Below, one piece after another: positions 58,845-60,000 of a stretch of DNA of 60,000 nt. The position numbers and the translations under genes were made by a program. How positions within the stretch are numbered: position 1 is the stretch's first letter; each line of letters starts with the position of its first letter. The notes beneath the pieces were generated by a model that made no database searches, had not been told where the DNA came from, and saw nothing but the letters and a program-made list of their open reading frames with translations. The DNA comes from Cristatella mucedo (lineage: Eukaryota > Bryozoa > Phylactolaemata > Cristatellidae). The stretch is from positions 870,001 through 930,000 of the forward strand of contig WPIO01000120.1 of NCBI GenBank assembly GCA_009760855.2. Reading direction: 5' to 3'.

Positions 58845-60000
58845 GTTTTTATCCGGTATCAGGTCGTCCGTTCTTATTTAAGACTAATTAACTGGCAGAA
58901 GACCAGCAATGCAGGATTACAGCTACAATCAAATATTGCTGGAAAGTCAAATCCCGACTCAGTGATAGCCCTTACAAATAAACAGCTCTGCCGTAAGAGT
59001 AAAAAGTTCTTCTAAGCAATAGCGATCAAATTAAAATATTAAATGGTGGTATTTTTTAATAAATCAGCCAGGAGTCACAGAATTATTGATCAGTATATCC
59101 GAATGGAGACCCTCTCAACACTCCGAGTTATCACTCGCACAATGCAAACGTCGGTTTGGTACTACTTAATTAGGTTATGCTGTTGTGTACATGGAGAATT
59201 TTCCGTCATTGAGGAAACCTCTAAAGTATGGGATAAATAAAAAAGTAAATAAATACGATTGAGCCACAACCCGCTGACGGATTGGTGCTAACAATCTGAA
59301 TAGGTAGAGGTAAAAAGCTGCTACATTAGAGCTTCATAACTAACAACACATTTATTGCACAGAAATATTTTTTTTCACGTCTAACAATGTCCGAATCAAC
59401 TATATCTATCTCGTTTTAAAACAACTTGGCTTAAATTTGAATCTAGTGTTTCCTATATGTTTAGAGTAAATACATTGTGAACTTCACTTTTAAGAGGGAT
59501 TAAATCAGCTTAAGATAAGATTACACAAATCACAGTGATTTTTCCCTGGAGTTATATTTCTAACCACTATTAGTTTGAGGATTTTGAATAGAATTGAAAC
59601 TAGTGAGAATTTATATAGACGTTAAACAGATTTCAAAACTACATATGCATTGGACTATTTTAAAATTCTTAAAAGGTTATTGCCAAATATTTGAGTGAGA
59701 AATGCATAACATTATTAAGATCATGGGCAAGGAAGAAGTATTCTTCATTGAAAAAGAAGAATGTGTTAGCTTTGAATGATTATCGTTCCATTTAAAGATA
59801 AATTGCCTACAACGAAAGGTGCTGGTAAAAGGCAATATTGCAAGTCTTAGGCGAGGTCAGGTAGACCAACCTACGAAATTCCTTCTGCCCATTCTAACTG
59901 CAGTACTACAATTGGAAGAATCCAAGGCAACTCATGAAAAGCAACGTTTAGGTTAGCATAGCTTTCAGACAGAGCTCCAAGCAAAAACAACAACACACTA
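58845..60000. other. No recognised gene; expected to be SLC22 5' intron
   Basis: AT-rich DNA without recognisable helices 1-6 of the transporter. The missing 5' exons therefore lie beyond the window edge. Confidence 0.5.

Overview
The window is nuclear DNA from a metazoan, most likely an invertebrate, with a lophotrochozoan as a reasonable guess. It has spliced genes with small exons and canonical GT/AG borders, non-LTR retrotransposons, tRNA-headed SINEs, MULE-type DNA transposons and long (TA)n tracts. There are no operons or bacterial signals. Most of the 60 kb is decayed transposable elements and unrecognised AT-rich DNA. Few of the ATG-started open frames are real genes.

Two host genes can be supported. 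On the plus strand (about 7.8-17.5 kb) there is an internal stretch of a gene whose exons nearly all begin and end in phase 1. A 64-bp entry exon (phase 0 to 1) and a proline-rich 135-bp exon are followed by four related exons of 111, 111, 111 and 126 bp. These four look like tandem exon duplications that each add one copy of a 37-42-residue repeat. The core of the repeat resembles an actin-binding WH2 helix, but that reading is tentative. On the minus strand (57.9 to 53.8 kb) there is the 3' two-thirds of an SLC22-type (organic ion) transporter of the major facilitator superfamily. Four exons join in frame. The N-terminal exons lie beyond the right edge, and the last coding exon was not identified with confidence.

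The mobile fraction holds: (i) LINE family 1 (L2/CR1-like), mostly 5'-truncated 3' ends near 11.9-12.6, 15.6, 21.1-21.6, 36.0, 43.2, 45.5, 51.8-52.8, 55.3 and 58.3-58.8 kb; (ii) LINE family 2, with one long decayed copy at 5.2-7.8 kb and pieces at 41.1, 46.5-47.6 and 56.9 kb; (iii) a tRNA-headed SINE whose 3' tail matches the 3' end of LINE family 1, with copies at 7.9, 8.0, 18.0, 35.4, 42.0, 42.8 and 47.7 kb; (iv) a MULE transposon with a FLYWCH finger, a decayed transposase and recognisable inverted ends at 23.9-25.9 kb; (v) a second, different Mutator-like transposase relic at 37.3-38.6 kb; (vi) a decayed copy of a widespread invertebrate transposon-type protein at 34.7-36.6 kb, cut by a LINE insertion; (vii) a possible Ty3 RNase H fragment at 26.4-26.7 kb.

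Several isolated exon-like pieces (4.4, 27.95, 39.72 kb) have good splice borders or signal-like sequence but cannot be tied to a gene model. The remaining stretches (roughly 0-3 kb, 18.2-21.1 kb, 26.7-34 kb, 48-51.7 kb, 59-60 kb) show nothing I recognise beyond short repeats.
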